A program made the translations under genes and the position numbers. A DNA stretch of 64,000 nt from assembly GCA_963819975.1 (NCBI GenBank), contig CAWFYE010000007.1:186001-250000 (forward strand), given 5' to 3'. Source of the DNA: Palsa-1392 sp963819975. Lineage in GTDB: Bacteria > Verrucomicrobiota > Verrucomicrobiia > Chthoniobacterales > UBA10450. Shown here one piece after another: positions 8,851 through 17,380 of the stretch. Numbering within the stretch: position 1 is the stretch's first letter; each line of letters starts with the position of its first letter. The notes beneath the pieces are model-generated. The model was given only the letters and a program-made list of their open reading frames with translations, had not been told where the DNA came from and ran no database searches.

Positions 8851-9332
8851 ACAGCGCCGCCTTCATTGTCATCGCGATCCTGATGCTGGCTGCGGCCCTC
8901 GCCGCCGCCACGCTCAGGAAGCTGATCCACGCCGCGCTCAGTTTCGCACTCGCCGTTGTCGGCGTGGCAGCCTTTTACTTTTTGTTAGGCGCGGAATTCG
9001 TCGGGCTCGTTCAAATCTTCGTCTACGTCGGCGCGGTCGCGGTCCTGATCGTTTTCACGATTCTGCTCACCCGACACGACATGGAGAAGGATTACGGCTT
9101 TCACTGGAGCGGCCTGATTCTCGCGCTGGCCGTCTTCGGCGCCTTGCTCTGGGCGATTTCGAAGATGCCCGCTTCGCCCGTCGCCCCGCCCGCTTTGCCG
9201 ACCGCGCTTACCGTTCGCCAAATCGGCGAGTCGCTCATGACCGATTACGTCTGGCCGCTGCAATGCATCGGTGTCCTTCTCACCGCCGCATTGATTGGCG
9301 CCCTCGTCCTCGTCCTGGAGGAAAAGCGATGA
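8847..9332 (+). CDS. nuoJ: NADH-quinone oxidoreductase subunit J
   Basis: This is a 161-residue membrane subunit of complex I with about five helices. The typical segment LGAEFVGLVQIFVYVGAVAVLIVFTILL is seen around residues 47-74, including the acidic residue in the AEF motif and the pi-bulge helix region VYVGAVAVL. ATG 8847 overlaps the nuoH TGA by four bases (ATGA), and its own stop overlaps nuoK the same way. A TTGTTAGGC copy (one mismatch from the iterated 9-mer) encodes the FLLGAEF segment. Confidence 0.95.
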   Translation: MNSAAFIVIAILMLAAALAAATLRKLIHAALSFALAVVGVAAFYFLLGAEFVGLVQIFVYVGAVAVLIVFTILLTRHDMEKDYGFHWSGLILALAVFGALLWAISKMPASPVAPPALPTALTVRQIGESLMTDYVWPLQCIGVLLTAALIGALVLVLEEKR

Positions 9333-9637
9333 CTCTCCAACTTTTCCTCATCATCTCCGCTGCACTCTTCTGCATCGGCCTGCTCGCGGCGCTCAGCCGG
9401 CGCCACGCCATCTTCATTCTCATCGGGATCGAAATAATGCTCGCCGCGGCCGGTTTGAATTTCATCGCCTTCTGGCGGTTCGGCCCGCAACCAGCCCCGC
9501 CCACCGGTGTGATGGTGACGATTTTCGCGATCGCGATCGCCGCCGCCGAAGCCGCGGTCGGTCTCGCCCTCGTCATCGCGGTCTACCGGCACTATCGCAC
9601 GGCCAACGTCGATCAAATGGATCAGCTCAAAGGATGA
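9329..9637 (+). CDS. nuoK: NADH-quinone oxidoreductase subunit K
   Basis: This is a small three-helix membrane subunit of 102 residues, the usual length. The conserved buried glutamates of the proton path are in GIEIMLAAAGLNF and IAAAEAAVGLALVIAVYR. It starts with ATG overlapping nuoJ TGA and ends with TGA overlapping nuoL ATG (four bases each), so nuoJKL is translationally coupled. Confidence 0.96.
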   Translation: MTLQLFLIISAALFCIGLLAALSRRHAIFILIGIEIMLAAAGLNFIAFWRFGPQPAPPTGVMVTIFAIAIAAAEAAVGLALVIAVYRHYRTANVDQMDQLKG

Positions 9638-11607
9638 GTAACTGGGTCGTCGCTCATCTTTGGTTGATCCCGGTCGTGCCGCTGGCTGCGTCGCTCGTCA
9701 TCCTGAGCCTCGCGAAGACGCGCCGCTCCGCCGCGGCGGGCCTTGCGATCCTGGGGCAGGTCACCGCGCTCCTGCTTTCGCTCGCCGCCTTTGCCGCGAC
9801 ACTGCCGACGCCCGGCTACCGCGCCTTTCACAACTTCACCTGGCTCAATTTCGGCGAACAAGCGCTCCGGCTCGGCTTCGTGCTCGACCCGCTCGCCGCG
9901 GTCATGCTCGTCATGATCACGTTCGTTAGTCTTTGCATCTTCGTTTTCAGCGTCGGCTACATGGCGGCGGACAAAAATTTCGCCCGTTTCTTTGCCTATC
10001 TCTCGTTTTTCTCGGCCGCCATGCTCGGGGTCGTGATCGCGAACAGTCTGCTCCTCCTCTTCGTCTGCTGGGAACTGGTCGGGCTCGCCTCCTATCTCCT
10101 GATCGGATTCTGGATCCACAAACCGAGCGCCGCGGCGGCGGCAAAAAAGGCGTTCATCACCACCCGCATCGGCGACATCGGGTTTTTCCTCGGAATGCTT
10201 TGGCTTTATGGCCGGAGCGGCACGCTGCTCTTTTATGATGGCGGGAACGGCGCGCTCGAGAGCGCCGGCCTACTTTCGTTAGGCGCGAGCGCCACTTTCG
10301 TCGCCCTGCTCATCTTCTGCGGCGCGGCCGGCAAATCGGGCCAATTCCCGCTCCATGTCTGGCTGCCGGACGCGATGGAAGGTCCGACGCCGGTCAGCGC
10401 CCTGATCCATGCCGCCACGATGGTGGCGGCGGGCGTCTTCCTGGTGGCCCGCGTCTATCCGATCTTTTCGGCCGGTGCAATCGGGGGCGTCACGACTTCG
10501 TTGACCGTCGTGGTCTGGATCGGCGTCATCACCGCGCTTATTTCGGCGCTGATCGCCCTCGCCCAGCCCGACATCAAGCGCATCCTCGCCTACTCGACCA
10601 TCTCCCAGCTCGGTCTCATGATGGTGTCGCTAGGGGTAGGCGGGGTCGCGGCCGGGATCATGCATCTGCTGGCGCACGGTTTTTTCAAGGCGCTCCTTTT
10701 CCTCGGTTCCGGTTCGGTCATTCACGGCTGTCACGAGGAACAGGACATCCGTAAAATGGGTGGCCTGCGCGGGTTGATGCCGGTCACGTTTCTCACCTAT
10801 GCCGTCGGCATGATGGCGCTGAGCGGGGTGCCGCTCTTTTTTGCCGGTGCCTGGACGAAGGAAGAAATCCTGCACGCCACCTCGCTCTGGTCGGTCTCGC
10901 GCGTGCCGCATTACCTGATGCTCCTCGGCGTCGTCCTGACCGCGCTCTATATGACGCGCCAGATGATTTACGTCTTCTTCGGTCGGCGCCGCACGGCAGC
11001 GGAACACGCCCACGAAAGTCCGGCAGTGATGACCTGGCCGTTGATCGCGCTCGCGCTCTGCACGGTCGTCTTCAGCGTCGTGCTCACGCCAGCCTGGCCG
11101 TGGCTGCATGAGTTCTTGTTAGGCGAGCAGCCGGTTCTCAATTTCGCGCTGCTCATTCAACCGGGCCTTTACCTCGCGCTTGTTCTGGTTGCGCTCGGCA
11201 TCGGGCTCGGCGTCCTCTTCTATCGCAGCGCGGGCGAGATCGATCCGCTCGAGCGAATGGCCCCACCGCTTTTCCGCTTTCTCGAGAACCGGATGTGGCT
11301 CGATGAGCTCTACGATTGGACGATTCTCGCCTTTGCCCGGTTCGCGGCGCGGTTGTCGGATTTTCTCGATCGATATTTTTGGGACGGCCTCGTCCGACTT
11401 TGCGGAGGAATCGGCCAGCTCTTCGGCAGCCTGACGAAAGGCCTCGACGAACGCGGGATCAACGCCGGAGTGAACGATGCGACCGGCGTTGCTCGCGGAT
11501 TCGGTCGTCTAATCTCGGCGCGGCATTCCGGACAGATCCAGGCCTATCTCGGCATGATCGCCTTCGCTCTCTTCGCGCTCCTCATTTTCTACGCATGGCT
11601 CACCTGA
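9634..11607 (+). CDS. nuoL: NADH-quinone oxidoreductase subunit L
   Basis: This is the distal antiporter-like proton-pumping subunit, 657 residues, with about 16 helices including the long C-terminal lateral helix region. Visible features are the TM5 glutamate in CWELVGLASYLLIGFW, the TM7-8 region GAAGKSGQFPLHVWLPDAME, GPTPVSALIHAATMV and HGFFKALLFLGSGSVIHG. The start overlaps nuoK and the 3' end overlaps nuoM by 13 bases. Nothing in the core motifs looks degenerate. Confidence 0.96.
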   Translation: MSNWVVAHLWLIPVVPLAASLVILSLAKTRRSAAAGLAILGQVTALLLSLAAFAATLPTPGYRAFHNFTWLNFGEQALRLGFVLDPLAAVMLVMITFVSLCIFVFSVGYMAADKNFARFFAYLSFFSAAMLGVVIANSLLLLFVCWELVGLASYLLIGFWIHKPSAAAAAKKAFITTRIGDIGFFLGMLWLYGRSGTLLFYDGGNGALESAGLLSLGASATFVALLIFCGAAGKSGQFPLHVWLPDAMEGPTPVSALIHAATMVAAGVFLVARVYPIFSAGAIGGVTTSLTVVVWIGVITALISALIALAQPDIKRILAYSTISQLGLMMVSLGVGGVAAGIMHLLAHGFFKALLFLGSGSVIHGCHEEQDIRKMGGLRGLMPVTFLTYAVGMMALSGVPLFFAGAWTKEEILHATSLWSVSRVPHYLMLLGVVLTALYMTRQMIYVFFGRRRTAAEHAHESPAVMTWPLIALALCTVVFSVVLTPAWPWLHEFLLGEQPVLNFALLIQPGLYLALVLVALGIGLGVLFYRSAGEIDPLERMAPPLFRFLENRMWLDELYDWTILAFARFAARLSDFLDRYFWDGLVRLCGGIGQLFGSLTKGLDERGINAGVNDATGVARGFGRLISARHSGQIQAYLGMIAFALFALLIFYAWLT

Positions 11608-13067
11608 TCGCCGGCCTTATCTTTATCCCGATTCTCGGCGCGCTTTTTGTTAGCGTTGCGCCGCGAAACTACGCACGCCATGTCGCCTTCGGGAGTTGCG
11701 CGATCACCGCCTTGTTTGCGATCGAACTCTGGCGCGCCTTTGATCCGACCGTGGCCAGTCTGCAACTGGTCGCGCGTCACCGCTGGATCCCCGCGATTGG
11801 CGCCGAGCTGCATGTCGGAATGGATGGTCTCAGCCTGCTGCTTGTCATCCTGACTTCCATTGTTTTTCCGTTCGCCCTGTTCGCGCAACGGACGGGCCGC
11901 GCTTTCTGCGCGCTCATGCTCGTGCTGCAGTCAGCGCTCTACGGCACCTTTACCGCGCAGAATTTCGTTCTCTGGTTTTTGTTCTACGAGATGAGCCTGG
12001 TTCCCGCGTTCCTGCTCATCAAGATCTGGGGCGGCCCGAAGCGCGATCGCGCCGCGACCAAGTTTTTCCTCTACACCTTCCTCGGCAGCGTCGCGATGCT
12101 GCTTTCTTTTCTCGGTATCTATCTCGTTAGGGGGACATTCGACTTCGCGGAGCTGGCCGCACTCGGAAAGGGCGGCATTCTGCCCGGCAAAGTGGCCTGG
12201 CTCGCCTTCGCGGGAATTTTCCTCGGGCTGGCGGTGAAGGTGCCGCTTTTCCCATTTCATACCTGGCTGCCCGACGCCTACGAGACGGCGCCGACCGGCG
12301 TCTCAATGGTCCTGACCGGGACGCTCTCCAAGATGGGCGTTTACGGGTTTGTCCGTCTGCTCCTGCCGCTTTTCCCTAACGAGATCCGGATCGCCGGCCC
12401 ATGGCTTCTCGGGCTGGCGGTTTGCTCCATCATCTTCGCCTCGCTCGCGGCCTGGGCACAGTCGGATCTGAAACGGATGGTGGCCTACCTTTCGATCAAT
12501 CACCTTGGCTACTGCATGCTTGGGCTCTTCGCCGTCACTGCGACGAGCGTGGTTCCCGCGGTCGAAGCGCAGGCCGCGCTCAGCGGCGTCTTCCTCCAGA
12601 TCTTCAACCACGGCATCACCGCCGCCGCGCTCTTTTATTTCGTCGGCCTGCTCGAGCAACGACGCGGCGCCCGCGGACTGAACGATTTCGGCGGCCTGAT
12701 GCAGCGCACGCCTCTCCTGTGCGGCTGGATGAGCGTCGCGATGTTCTCGTCGTTAGGCCTGCCCGGCCTCAATGGCTTCGTCGGCGAATTCCTCATCTTC
12801 AAAGGCTCCTTTGCGCTCACCGCCGGATACACGGCGATCGCCGTTCTCGGGTTGCTCATCACGGCAATCGTCTTTATGCGCGCAATGCAGGCGCTCTTTA
12901 GCGGGCCGCTCGCGGAAAGTTGCGGCGACTTTCACGATCTTCGTCTGGGCGAGAAATGGGTCGTGGTCCCGGTCACCCTCCTTATGTTCGCGGTCGGCAT
13001 CTATCCGCAGTTCGTTCTCCACATTTTCAACTCCACCGTCACGGAGATGGCGCGATTGTTAGGCTGA
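11595..13067 (+). CDS. nuoM: NADH-quinone oxidoreductase subunit M (first copy)
   Basis: This is an antiporter-like proton-pumping subunit of 490 residues, about 14 helices. Conserved charged residues are present: the TM5 glutamate in LFYEMSLVPAFLLIKIWGG, the TM7 lysine in LGLAVKVPLFPFHTWLPDAY, the TM8 lysine in GTLSKMGVYGF and the TM12 glutamate in LNGFVGEFLIFKGSF. ATG 11595 overlaps nuoL by 13 bases. The last codons form TTGTTAGGC followed directly by TGA. An unrelated ORF6N gene begins 10 bases later, and a second nuoM follows. Confidence 0.95.
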   Translation: MAHLIAGLIFIPILGALFVSVAPRNYARHVAFGSCAITALFAIELWRAFDPTVASLQLVARHRWIPAIGAELHVGMDGLSLLLVILTSIVFPFALFAQRTGRAFCALMLVLQSALYGTFTAQNFVLWFLFYEMSLVPAFLLIKIWGGPKRDRAATKFFLYTFLGSVAMLLSFLGIYLVRGTFDFAELAALGKGGILPGKVAWLAFAGIFLGLAVKVPLFPFHTWLPDAYETAPTGVSMVLTGTLSKMGVYGFVRLLLPLFPNEIRIAGPWLLGLAVCSIIFASLAAWAQSDLKRMVAYLSINHLGYCMLGLFAVTATSVVPAVEAQAALSGVFLQIFNHGITAAALFYFVGLLEQRRGARGLNDFGGLMQRTPLLCGWMSVAMFSSLGLPGLNGFVGEFLIFKGSFALTAGYTAIAVLGLLITAIVFMRAMQALFSGPLAESCGDFHDLRLGEKWVVVPVTLLMFAVGIYPQFVLHIFNSTVTEMARLLG

Positions 13068-13077
13068 CTATTTCGAG

Positions 13078-13632
13078 ATGAGCAAGGCAATCATTTCTAT
13101 CCCTCAAATCGCACAGTCGATCTGCCTTCTGCGTGGACAGAAGGTGCTGTTGGATTTCGATTTAGCGCAGCTCTACGGCGTTACTACGGGCAATCTAAAC
13201 AAGGCGATCAAGCGAAATCCCGATCGGTTTCCTGGCGATTTCATGTTTCAGCTGAACCCTGCGGAGTGGGAGACTTTGATCTTCCAATTTGGAATATCAA
13301 AGCGCCGCGGCGGGCGGCGTCATCTGCCTTACGCGTTCACCGAGCAAGGTGTTGCCATGCTCTCCAGTGTCCTGCGAAGCGAGCGGGCGGTGAAAGTGAA
13401 CATCGCGATCATGCGCGCGTTCGCAAGGCTGCGCGAAGCACTGGAGACGAATCGGGAGCTGGCGAAGCGATTTGCCGAACTGGAAACGCGGGTGGGCAAA
13501 CATGACGACGAGATCGCGGCGATCATCGAAGCAATCCGACAATTGATCGCACCCCCGGATAAACCGCGGCGTGAAATTGGGTTTCATGTCCGGGAAACCG
13601 CCCCGCGCTACGGGATACGCCGACGCCGATGA
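13078..13632 (+). CDS. ORF6N-domain protein embedded in the complex I operon
   Basis: The 184-residue protein has an N-terminal ORF6N domain, as seen in phage and chromosomal KilA-type DNA-binding proteins. The family pattern is clear: LLRGQKVLLDFDLAQLYGV (18-36), NLNKAIKRNPDRFPGDFMFQL and LPYAFTEQGVAMLSSVLRSE. A coiled-coil segment (residues about 120-160, LRALETN... and FAELETRVGKHDDEIAA) and a basic tail follow. It sits between two nuoM genes, 10 bases after the first and overlapping the second by four bases (ATGA), so it is co-transcribed and translationally coupled with them. Any link to respiration is unknown; insertion by transfer followed by fixation is the simplest idea. Confidence 0.9.
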   Translation: MSKAIISIPQIAQSICLLRGQKVLLDFDLAQLYGVTTGNLNKAIKRNPDRFPGDFMFQLNPAEWETLIFQFGISKRRGGRRHLPYAFTEQGVAMLSSVLRSERAVKVNIAIMRAFARLREALETNRELAKRFAELETRVGKHDDEIAAIIEAIRQLIAPPDKPRREIGFHVRETAPRYGIRRRR

Positions 13633-15086
13633 TCGCCTGGACCATTTACCTCACCTTTGCCGGCGCGGTGCTCCTGCTCCTTTTGCCGAGCGCTCTGGCG
13701 CGTTGGGTCGCGGTTGCGACCACCGCTGGTGGCCTGGCCATCGACGTGACTGCGTTCTTCGCGCGGAATACCGACTTCGCGCATTTCAGCACGATCGTTC
13801 AAGTGCCCTGGGTGCCGGCGCTGGGGATGAACTACCATCTGGCGGTCGATGGCATCAGCCTGACGATGACACTGGTGACCGGGTTGACCGCGTTCGCCGC
13901 CGTTCTTTTTTCCTGGAAGGTCGAGACTCGACCTAACGAATTCTTTTTCTGGCTGCTTCTTGTCGTCGCCGGTTCCTATGGCGTCTTCCTGAGCGCCGAT
14001 CTCTTTCTCCTCTTCGTCTTTTACGAGCTGGTCATTGTCCCGAAATATTTCCTGATCGCGATCTGGGGATCGACGAACAAGGAATATGGCGCGATGAAGC
14101 TGACGCTTTATTCTTTTTTTGGTGGTGCGCTCGTTTTCATCGGGATCCTCGCCATCTACACGAGCGCGGGCTCCCTCGATCTCCCGCAGCTGGCGCGCTT
14201 CCAGTTCGCCCCGCAACTCCAGGCGTGGGCTTTTCCGGTGCTCTTCCTCGGCTTCGCCGTCCTGGCCGGCATCTGGCCGCTCCATACCTGGGCCCCGACC
14301 GGTCACGTCGCGGCGCCGACCGCCGGTTCGATGCTGCTCGCCGGGATCGTGATGAAGCTCGGGGCTTACGGCGCGCTCCGCGTCGCGCTCAATCTCTTTC
14401 CGTTAGGTTTCCAGATCTGGAGCAAATGGATTGCGATCTTCGCAGTCATTGGGATCGTTTACGCGGCGGCCGTCGCCCTGCGGCAAAACGACCTAAAATT
14501 TGTCATCGGCTATTCGAGCGTCAGCCACATGGGTTTCATTTTGCTCGGGTTCGCCGCGGGCAATCTGCTCGGAGTTTCCGGCGCGGTTTTGCAAATGTTT
14601 TCGCACGGCGTGATCGGCGCCCTCCTCTTTGCCCTCGCCGGCGCGATCTATTACCGCACTCACACCCGTAACCTGAATGATCTTTCCGGAATGTCGTTAG
14701 GGCGAACGATGCCGTTCTTTGCTTTTGCCTTCGTCGTCGCCTCGGCGGCGTCGATGGGGATTCCGGGCTTCAGCGGATTTGCGGCGGAAATCACGATTTT
14801 GATTGGCGCCTGGAAAACATTTCCTCTTGCGGTCGGGATCACCGGCTTCGGGATGGTGCTGGTGGCGGCCTTCACCCTGCGCGCGCTGAAAAAATCATTC
14901 TTTGCCGATGATACTCGCGGGCTCGCAGGAGATGAAACGAGGTCGCCTAACGAACCGGCGACACTGGCAGAGAAACTTGGCGCCAGTCTGCTCATTTTTG
15001 CCACCCTCGCAGTTGGACTTTATCCCAAACTGCTCCTCGACCGGATCATGCCGGCGGTAGAGACAATGCGGTTCTTGCGGCCATGA
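13629..15086 (+). CDS. NADH-quinone oxidoreductase subunit M, second divergent copy
   Basis: This is a 485-residue NuoM paralogue. It keeps the TM5 glutamate (FVFYELVIVPKYFLIAIWG), the TM8 lysine (GIVMKLGAYGALR), the SVSHMGFILLGFAAGN segment and the TM12 glutamate (GFSGFAAEITILIG). The TM7 motif that normally reads F-A-V-K-x-P-x-x-P-L-H-x-W-L-P-D-A reads FAVLAGIWPLHTWAPTGH, so the usual lysine is a leucine and LPDA is APTG. Complex I with two NuoM subunits is known in several bacterial groups, so it is probably an extra membrane-arm module. It overlaps the ORF6N gene and nuoN by four bases each. Confidence 0.93.
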   Translation: MIAWTIYLTFAGAVLLLLLPSALARWVAVATTAGGLAIDVTAFFARNTDFAHFSTIVQVPWVPALGMNYHLAVDGISLTMTLVTGLTAFAAVLFSWKVETRPNEFFFWLLLVVAGSYGVFLSADLFLLFVFYELVIVPKYFLIAIWGSTNKEYGAMKLTLYSFFGGALVFIGILAIYTSAGSLDLPQLARFQFAPQLQAWAFPVLFLGFAVLAGIWPLHTWAPTGHVAAPTAGSMLLAGIVMKLGAYGALRVALNLFPLGFQIWSKWIAIFAVIGIVYAAAVALRQNDLKFVIGYSSVSHMGFILLGFAAGNLLGVSGAVLQMFSHGVIGALLFALAGAIYYRTHTRNLNDLSGMSLGRTMPFFAFAFVVASAASMGIPGFSGFAAEITILIGAWKTFPLAVGITGFGMVLVAAFTLRALKKSFFADDTRGLAGDETRSPNEPATLAEKLGASLLIFATLAVGLYPKLLLDRIMPAVETMRFLRP

Positions 15087-16645
15087 GTTATTTGGAATTA
15101 CTCCAGCTGGCCGCGCCGGAAGCGATCCTGGTCGTGGCGGCGCTGATCGTCTTAACGATCGGGTTACTGACCGGCCGCAGACCTTCAGAAGCGACCGTGT
15201 CGGTCGCTGGCAATGCGGGCGCGGCGAAACGATTTGCGGGCGACACGCCCGCCTCTACACCAGCTTCGCTGGCGGTTTGTTCTTTGGTGGCGGCGTTGGG
15301 GCTGGCAATCGCGGCGGCAGTTATCGTTAGGCTGCCCGCACATGCGACACTCTTCCACGGGATGCTTGTCATCTCGCCGCTCAATTCCCTCTTCCAGATC
15401 ATCTGTCTGGTGCTGGCTTTTTGGACCGTGTTGCTAGTGAGGGGCGAACGATGTCTCCCGAACAAAGGCGAATATCTCGCTCTTATTCTGCTCGCCACCG
15501 TCGGGCTCCTCCTCCTCGTCGGGAGTGAAGAGTTGCTCATGATTTTCATCGGACTCGAGCTGACCGGACTATCCCTCTATGTCCTGACCGCATTTGACCG
15601 GGAAGAGCGGCTGTCGGCCGAGGCCGGCCTGAAATATTTTCTTTTCGGAAGCATGGCCAGCGCGGTCACACTCTTCGGGCTCAGCTTTGTCTACGGCCTG
15701 ACAGGGACGACGGGGCTCGCGGCGATCGGACAACGCCTGACGACAACGCCAGTCGAGCCGCTGCTCGCGGCCGGGATCGTCATGACCCTGATCGGGTTTG
15801 CCTTCAAAATTGCGGCCGCGCCTTTCCATCTCTGGGCGCCAGATGCTTACCAAGGCGCGCCGGTCTCGACCGCCGCGTTCATCGCCTCAGGATCAAAGGT
15901 GGCGTCCTTCGTCGTCTTGGGGAAAATCGTGCTCGTCGGGTTCGGGCCCGCGCATGGGAGCGCAGCGTGGCACGCGATGGTGAGCGGTTGGACGCCGATT
16001 CTCGCAGTATTGGCGGCGCTTTCGATTCTGGCTGGAAACTTCGTCGCGCTCGTGCAAAAAAACGTGCGCCGGCTGCTCGCTTATTCCGCGGTCGCGCACG
16101 GCGGTTACACGTTGCTCGGGCTGGTCACCGCGGGACGCGAAGGATTTGCCGCGACGCTCTTCTACACCACGATTTATGCGGTCACCCTGGTCGGCGCATT
16201 CGGCGTCGTCGGATTCGTTAGACGGGAAACGGGGGGCGACGATCTGCGTGATTTCGCCGGGCTGCGCACTCGGTCGCCGATGCTCGCCGGCTGCATGGCG
16301 ATTTTCATGCTCTCGCTTGCCGGGCTCCCGCCGCTGGCCGGTTTCTTCGGTAAGTTTTATCTCTTCAGCGCGGTCCTGAGCGCCAGCGAAAACAATGGCC
16401 TGCTCTGGCTCGTCGCACTCGCGCTCTTCGGCAGCCTCGTATCGCTCTATTACTACCTCATCGTGCTCAAGGTCATCTTCGTCGATGAAGCCGCGCCCAT
16501 CGCTGCAAGCAACCAACCCTTCGATTTTGAAAAACGCGCCGACTTTGTGCCTACCCTGACCGTCGGCGTCCTCGCTGGCGCCGTCCTCCTCCTCGGGCTT
16601 ATGCCCGGAGTGCTGGTCGCGCGCATACTCGATTCCCTCCCGTAA
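15083..16645 (+). CDS. nuoN: NADH-quinone oxidoreductase subunit N
   Basis: This is the antiporter-like subunit nearest the quinone module, 520 residues and about 14 helices. Family features are the TM5 glutamate in FIGLELTGLSLYVL, the lysine in GFAFKIAAAPFHLWAPDAYQGAP, GSKVASFVVLGK and RRLLAYSAVAHGGYTLLGL. Between the first two helices lies an atypical loop of about 30 residues (SEATVSVAGNAGAAKRFAGD and on) encoded by three consecutive small hairpins, which looks like an in-frame repeat insertion. It closes the nuo operon. Confidence 0.95.
   Translation: MSYLELLQLAAPEAILVVAALIVLTIGLLTGRRPSEATVSVAGNAGAAKRFAGDTPASTPASLAVCSLVAALGLAIAAAVIVRLPAHATLFHGMLVISPLNSLFQIICLVLAFWTVLLVRGERCLPNKGEYLALILLATVGLLLLVGSEELLMIFIGLELTGLSLYVLTAFDREERLSAEAGLKYFLFGSMASAVTLFGLSFVYGLTGTTGLAAIGQRLTTTPVEPLLAAGIVMTLIGFAFKIAAAPFHLWAPDAYQGAPVSTAAFIASGSKVASFVVLGKIVLVGFGPAHGSAAWHAMVSGWTPILAVLAALSILAGNFVALVQKNVRRLLAYSAVAHGGYTLLGLVTAGREGFAATLFYTTIYAVTLVGAFGVVGFVRRETGGDDLRDFAGLRTRSPMLAGCMAIFMLSLAGLPPLAGFFGKFYLFSAVLSASENNGLLWLVALALFGSLVSLYYYLIVLKVIFVDEAAPIAASNQPFDFEKRADFVPTLTVGVLAGAVLLLGLMPGVLVARILDSLP
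15191..15272. repeat. Cluster of three small hairpins inside nuoN
   Basis: Three perfect inverted repeats lie within 82 bases: GCGACC/GGTCGC at 15191-15207, GCGGGCG/CGCCCGC at 15236-15252 with a three-base loop, and CCAGC/GCTGG at 15260-15272. They encode the extra loop of NuoN in frame. The phrase F-A-G-D-T-P-A-S-T-P resembles translations of interspersed palindromic repeats seen in this kind of genome, so an in-frame repeat insertion is likely. Confidence 0.6.
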
Positions 16646-16712
16646 GCTGAGAATCCGGTGGTCGGTGGCAGTTGAGCTTGACCCACCCCAGTCGGCCGCG
16701 AAGAATTGTAAG

Positions 16713-17363
16713 ATGAAGACACTAAAGAATGCAGTTACAACGCTCACCGCTGTTTTAGCGGCGGTTTTCTTTATCGTCCCGGCGTTCGCCCAGGAACCGG
16801 CCGCCTCACCTGTAGCCGGCTCCATGGAGGATCCGGAAATGATGGCCAAGATGATGGAGTTGGCCAAACTGAATGAGAATCACAAGCTGCTCGCGAGCAT
16901 GGATGGAAGCTGGACCTACACGGTTAAGATGTGGATGAACGGTGACCCGGCGAGCAAGCCCGACGAATCCAAAGGCACCGCCACCCGCAAATCCGTCATG
17001 GGCGGCCGTTATGTCATGATGGACGTGAAGGGAAAGATGGAGATGCCAGGTGCCGACGGCAAAATGATGCAGATGGAATTCATGGGGCACGGCACGGACG
17101 GCTACGACAACGTGAAAAAGAAGTTCGTCAGCACCTGGTTCGATAACATGGGGACCGGTATCATGATGTCAGATGGCACCTATGACGAGGCGACCAAGAC
17201 CTTCACCTACACGGCCGAATACGAGGCCATGCCGGGGATGAAGCAGCAGGTTCGCGAAACCCTGAAACTCAACGACAAGGACCACATGACAATGGAGTGG
17301 TATGAAAATCGGGGCGGCAAGGAAGTGAAGACGATGCAGATCGACTACACCCGCCAGAAGTAG
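16713..17363 (+). CDS. Exported DUF1579-type protein
   Basis: The 216-residue protein has a signal peptide (MKTLKNAVTTLTAVLAAVFF, cleavage probably after AFA) and a DUF1579-like body. The body has HKLLASMDGSWTYTVKMW, GGRYVMMDVKGKMEM, GYDNVKKKFVSTWFDNMGTG and GKEVKTMQIDYTRQK. This domain is a predicted beta-barrel fold of unknown function in secreted proteins. The start was set at 16713 because the signal peptide begins there. It follows nuoN by 67 bases and precedes the aminotransferase gene by 17 bases. Confidence 0.85.
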   Translation: MKTLKNAVTTLTAVLAAVFFIVPAFAQEPAASPVAGSMEDPEMMAKMMELAKLNENHKLLASMDGSWTYTVKMWMNGDPASKPDESKGTATRKSVMGGRYVMMDVKGKMEMPGADGKMMQMEFMGHGTDGYDNVKKKFVSTWFDNMGTGIMMSDGTYDEATKTFTYTAEYEAMPGMKQQVRETLKLNDKDHMTMEWYENRGGKEVKTMQIDYTRQK

Positions 17364-17380
17364 CGAACCAACTCATCCGG

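Noticed and set aside
9526..9545. CGATCGCG/GCGATCGC words, resembling cyanobacterial HIP1
   Set aside because: They occur several times (for example 9526, 27961, 33962, 38664), but the sequence is rich in GATCG and CG steps generally and the excess over composition is not obvious by eye, unlike the TCGTTAGGC signal.
9622..10119. Asp/Glu-rich minus-strand frames in the nuoL region
   Set aside because: These are complements of transmembrane helices of nuoL, as expected for GC-rich membrane genes.
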